A DNA stretch of 64,000 nt from CAVSUB01 sp963816725 (GTDB lineage Bacteria > Acidobacteriota > Vicinamibacteria > Vicinamibacterales > 2-12-FULL-66-21), in NCBI GenBank assembly GCA_963816725.1, contig CAWFMC010000010.1:248001-312000 (forward strand), read 5' to 3'. Below the pieces are notes generated by a model. The model was not told where the DNA came from. It was given only the letters and a program-made list of their open reading frames with translations, and did not search any database. This document shows positions 62,677-64,000 of this stretch, piece after piece. How positions within the stretch are numbered: position 1 is the first letter of the stretch; every line of letters begins with the position of its first letter. The position numbers and the translations under genes were made by a program.

Positions 62677-63059
62677 GCGCGAGGCGGCGGCGATGCGGCG
62701 GAATTCATTTACCCCCGGCGAGCAGATCGAACCGAAGGTCGTTCGGCAGGTCGGACGGCTGTTGTCTCCGGCCCTGACTGACCTCAAGGCGGAGCGGGCG
62801 GAGTGGGCTGGAGCGGCGGTGATATCGATGCCGACAAAAGTGCCGCCGGTGTTCGCCGGAGGCCGGCTGCTGGTCTATGCGTTTCCCAGGAGCACGCGAC
62901 CGACTGCCGTTCGGTTGGGTGCAACGGCCGCGTCGGGTCCGCTGGCCGCCGTCACAATCGTCGCGACCGTTGCGATCAGCGACAAGCCGGCCGGTGTGAA
63001 CTCGTACACGTCGAGGTTAACCGCCGGTTTCGGCACCAACCTTTTGCTGAATCCGCGCC
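62677..63059. other. region between integrase remnant and histidine kinase
   Basis: Some 380 bp with open frames on both strands but none with a recognisable product or good start. Codon pattern is less regular than in flanking genes. It is probably residue of the same integrated element. No repeats, promoters or RNA genes are clear. Confidence 0.4.
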
Positions 63060-64000
63060 TCATTCGTTCGTGTGCGTCACCGTGTTCGTCGATACCTCGG
63101 TGGCCCAACCATCGGGTCGTCCCGCTGTCATATGCAGTGACGATTCCGACATCGAATTGGCACTACCGTCCGCGTTCACGGCGTGAGCCAAAGTACTCAC
63201 GGCAGCCGCTGCGCCGCTCACCTCGGGCGCCGGCAGTTCGAGCGTGAACGTTGCGCCCGTGCCGTTGCCGTCGCTGAACCCGCGAATTGTCCCGCCGTGC
63301 AGTTCGGCGAGTTGTTTGGCGATCGACAGGCCGAGGCCAAGTCCAGCCGACTCACGAGTCGATGACGAATCCTGCTGGCGGAATCTCTCGAATATGTGAG
63401 GCAGGAAGTCACGCGATATCCCACGCCCGGTGTCACGAATTTCGATCTGGACAAGGCCGTTCTGTTGCCTTCCACGGACCTCGACGCGGCCACCCTTGGG
63501 CGTGAACTTGATGGCATTGTGCAACAGGTTCCACAACACCTGCTGTAGACGCGTCGAGTCTGCCAGCGCCATGATCGCTGGCGCCTCGATCGTCACGGTG
63601 AAGGTCACGCCCTTGGCATCAGCCGCCGGTTGCAACCCTTGCGCAGCAGCCTTCAGCGTCGCGGCGACATCGATTGGCACCAGCTCGAGGCGGAGGTTGC
63701 CGGAGAGCAATCGGTTCATGTCCAATAGATCGTCGATCAGCTTCGCCTGGGTCTGCGCATTGCGTTGAATGGCCGCGAGCGCCGTCTGGACGTTCCCGAC
63801 GCGCCTCTCATTCACCAGCGTATCGAGCCACCCGAGGATGATATTCATCGGTGTTCGGAGCTCGTGACTCAGCGTTGCGAGGAATTCGTCCTTGAGGCGG
63901 CTCTGCATTTCCGCCTGGTCTCGTGCTTCGCGCGCGCTCCTCAGCAAACATTCGCGTTCTGCGGCCGATTCGCGGTCTGCGGTGATGTCGCGACTGATGC
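63060..64000 (-). CDS. sensor histidine kinase, N-terminus outside window
   Basis: C-terminal 313 or so residues of a hybrid-free sensor kinase. The frame is open to the window edge, where ISRDITADRE, the typical exit of a PAS-PAC domain, is read, so at least one PAS domain lies upstream. HisKA: EFLATLSHELRTPMNIILGW (phospho-His). ATPase: N box LLHNAIKFTPKGG, G1 IEIRDTGRGI, F box FERFRQQD and G2 GLGLGLSIAKQLAELHGG. The C-terminal 50 residues after TFTLELPAPE are unconserved. No response regulator is in view. Confidence 0.92.
   Translation of the reverse strand, partial: ISRDITADRESAAERECLLRSAREARDQAEMQSRLKDEFLATLSHELRTPMNIILGWLDTLVNERRVGNVQTALAAIQRNAQTQAKLIDDLLDMNRLLSGNLRLELVPIDVAATLKAAAQGLQPAADAKGVTFTVTIEAPAIMALADSTRLQQVLWNLLHNAIKFTPKGGRVEVRGRQQNGLVQIEIRDTGRGISRDFLPHIFERFRQQDSSSTRESAGLGLGLSIAKQLAELHGGTIRGFSDGNGTGATFTLELPAPEVSGAAAAVSTLAHAVNADGSANSMSESSLHMTAGRPDGWATEVSTNTVTHTNE

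Noticed and set aside
62693..63247. 184-codon + strand frame after the integrase remnant
   Set aside because: Overlaps the histidine kinase on the other strand and has no recognisable domain, start site or RBS.

Overview
The window reads as a chromosomal piece of a high-GC, Gram-negative acidobacterium, most likely of the Vicinamibacteria (inferred, not proven). Pointers are an Oar-like TonB receptor with an N-terminal carboxypeptidase-regulatory domain, an orphan duplicated permease of the ADOP type, a large PIG-L deacetylase with an NEW3-like region, a PadR/permease pair, DUF1844 and LptE. Nearly all of the sequence is coding and most genes are housekeeping.

Layout. 1-11.5 kb (+): end of fabG, acpP, fabF, then etfB, etfA, ETF-quinone oxidoreductase, a DUF374 acyltransferase, an HDAC-family deacetylase, leuS, lptE and holA. 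11.5-19 kb (-): rpsT, an S4 RNA-binding protein, a lytic transglycosylase, alaS, recX, pilT and ilvE, then a Ser/Thr kinase with a zinc-ribbon tail. 20-24.5 kb: the heat-shock block hrcA-grpE-dnaJ-prmA (-) behind a CIRCE operator, without dnaK, with rsmE converging from the other strand. 24.5-30.3 kb (-): an ATZ/TRZ amidohydrolase, XdhC, a PpiC lipoprotein and a bifunctional penicillin-binding protein. 30.5-37.6 kb (+): TonB receptor, PIG-L deacetylase broken by one frameshift, and an argininosuccinate-lyase-family gene. 37.8-49.3 kb: bshC (-), then a pseudokinase with PEGA domains, carA, carB and comEC (+). 49.8-54.8 kb: a tiny secreted protein with a PEP-CTERM-like tail, a permease-GAF-SpoIIE phosphatase fusion, and mazG. 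54.8-60 kb (+): DUF1844, an MBL hydrolase, ribF, a small unknown, cysS (frameshifted near its end) and a class III aminotransferase. 60-64 kb: an LptF/G-like permease with PadR (-), yraN, tRNA-Gly, tRNA-Cys, an integrase remnant at the tRNA-Cys, and the C-terminal half of a sensor histidine kinase running off the window.

The most unusual signal lies between the genes. At least nine gaps hold imperfect tandem arrays of 7-bp (sometimes 9-bp) words, with a different word at each locus. They sit against gene ends, often contain the stop codon, and in one case encode a protein's C-terminal tail. The 327-bp carA-carB gap has the words on opposite strands in its two halves and forms a long imperfect palindrome. 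The other standout is the fusion of an orphan permease to a complete GAF-SpoIIE phosphatase module. Two genes (the PEGA pseudokinase and xdhC) appear to need CTG start codons. Two long genes carry single-base frameshifts; at least the one in cysS looks like a possible assembly error.
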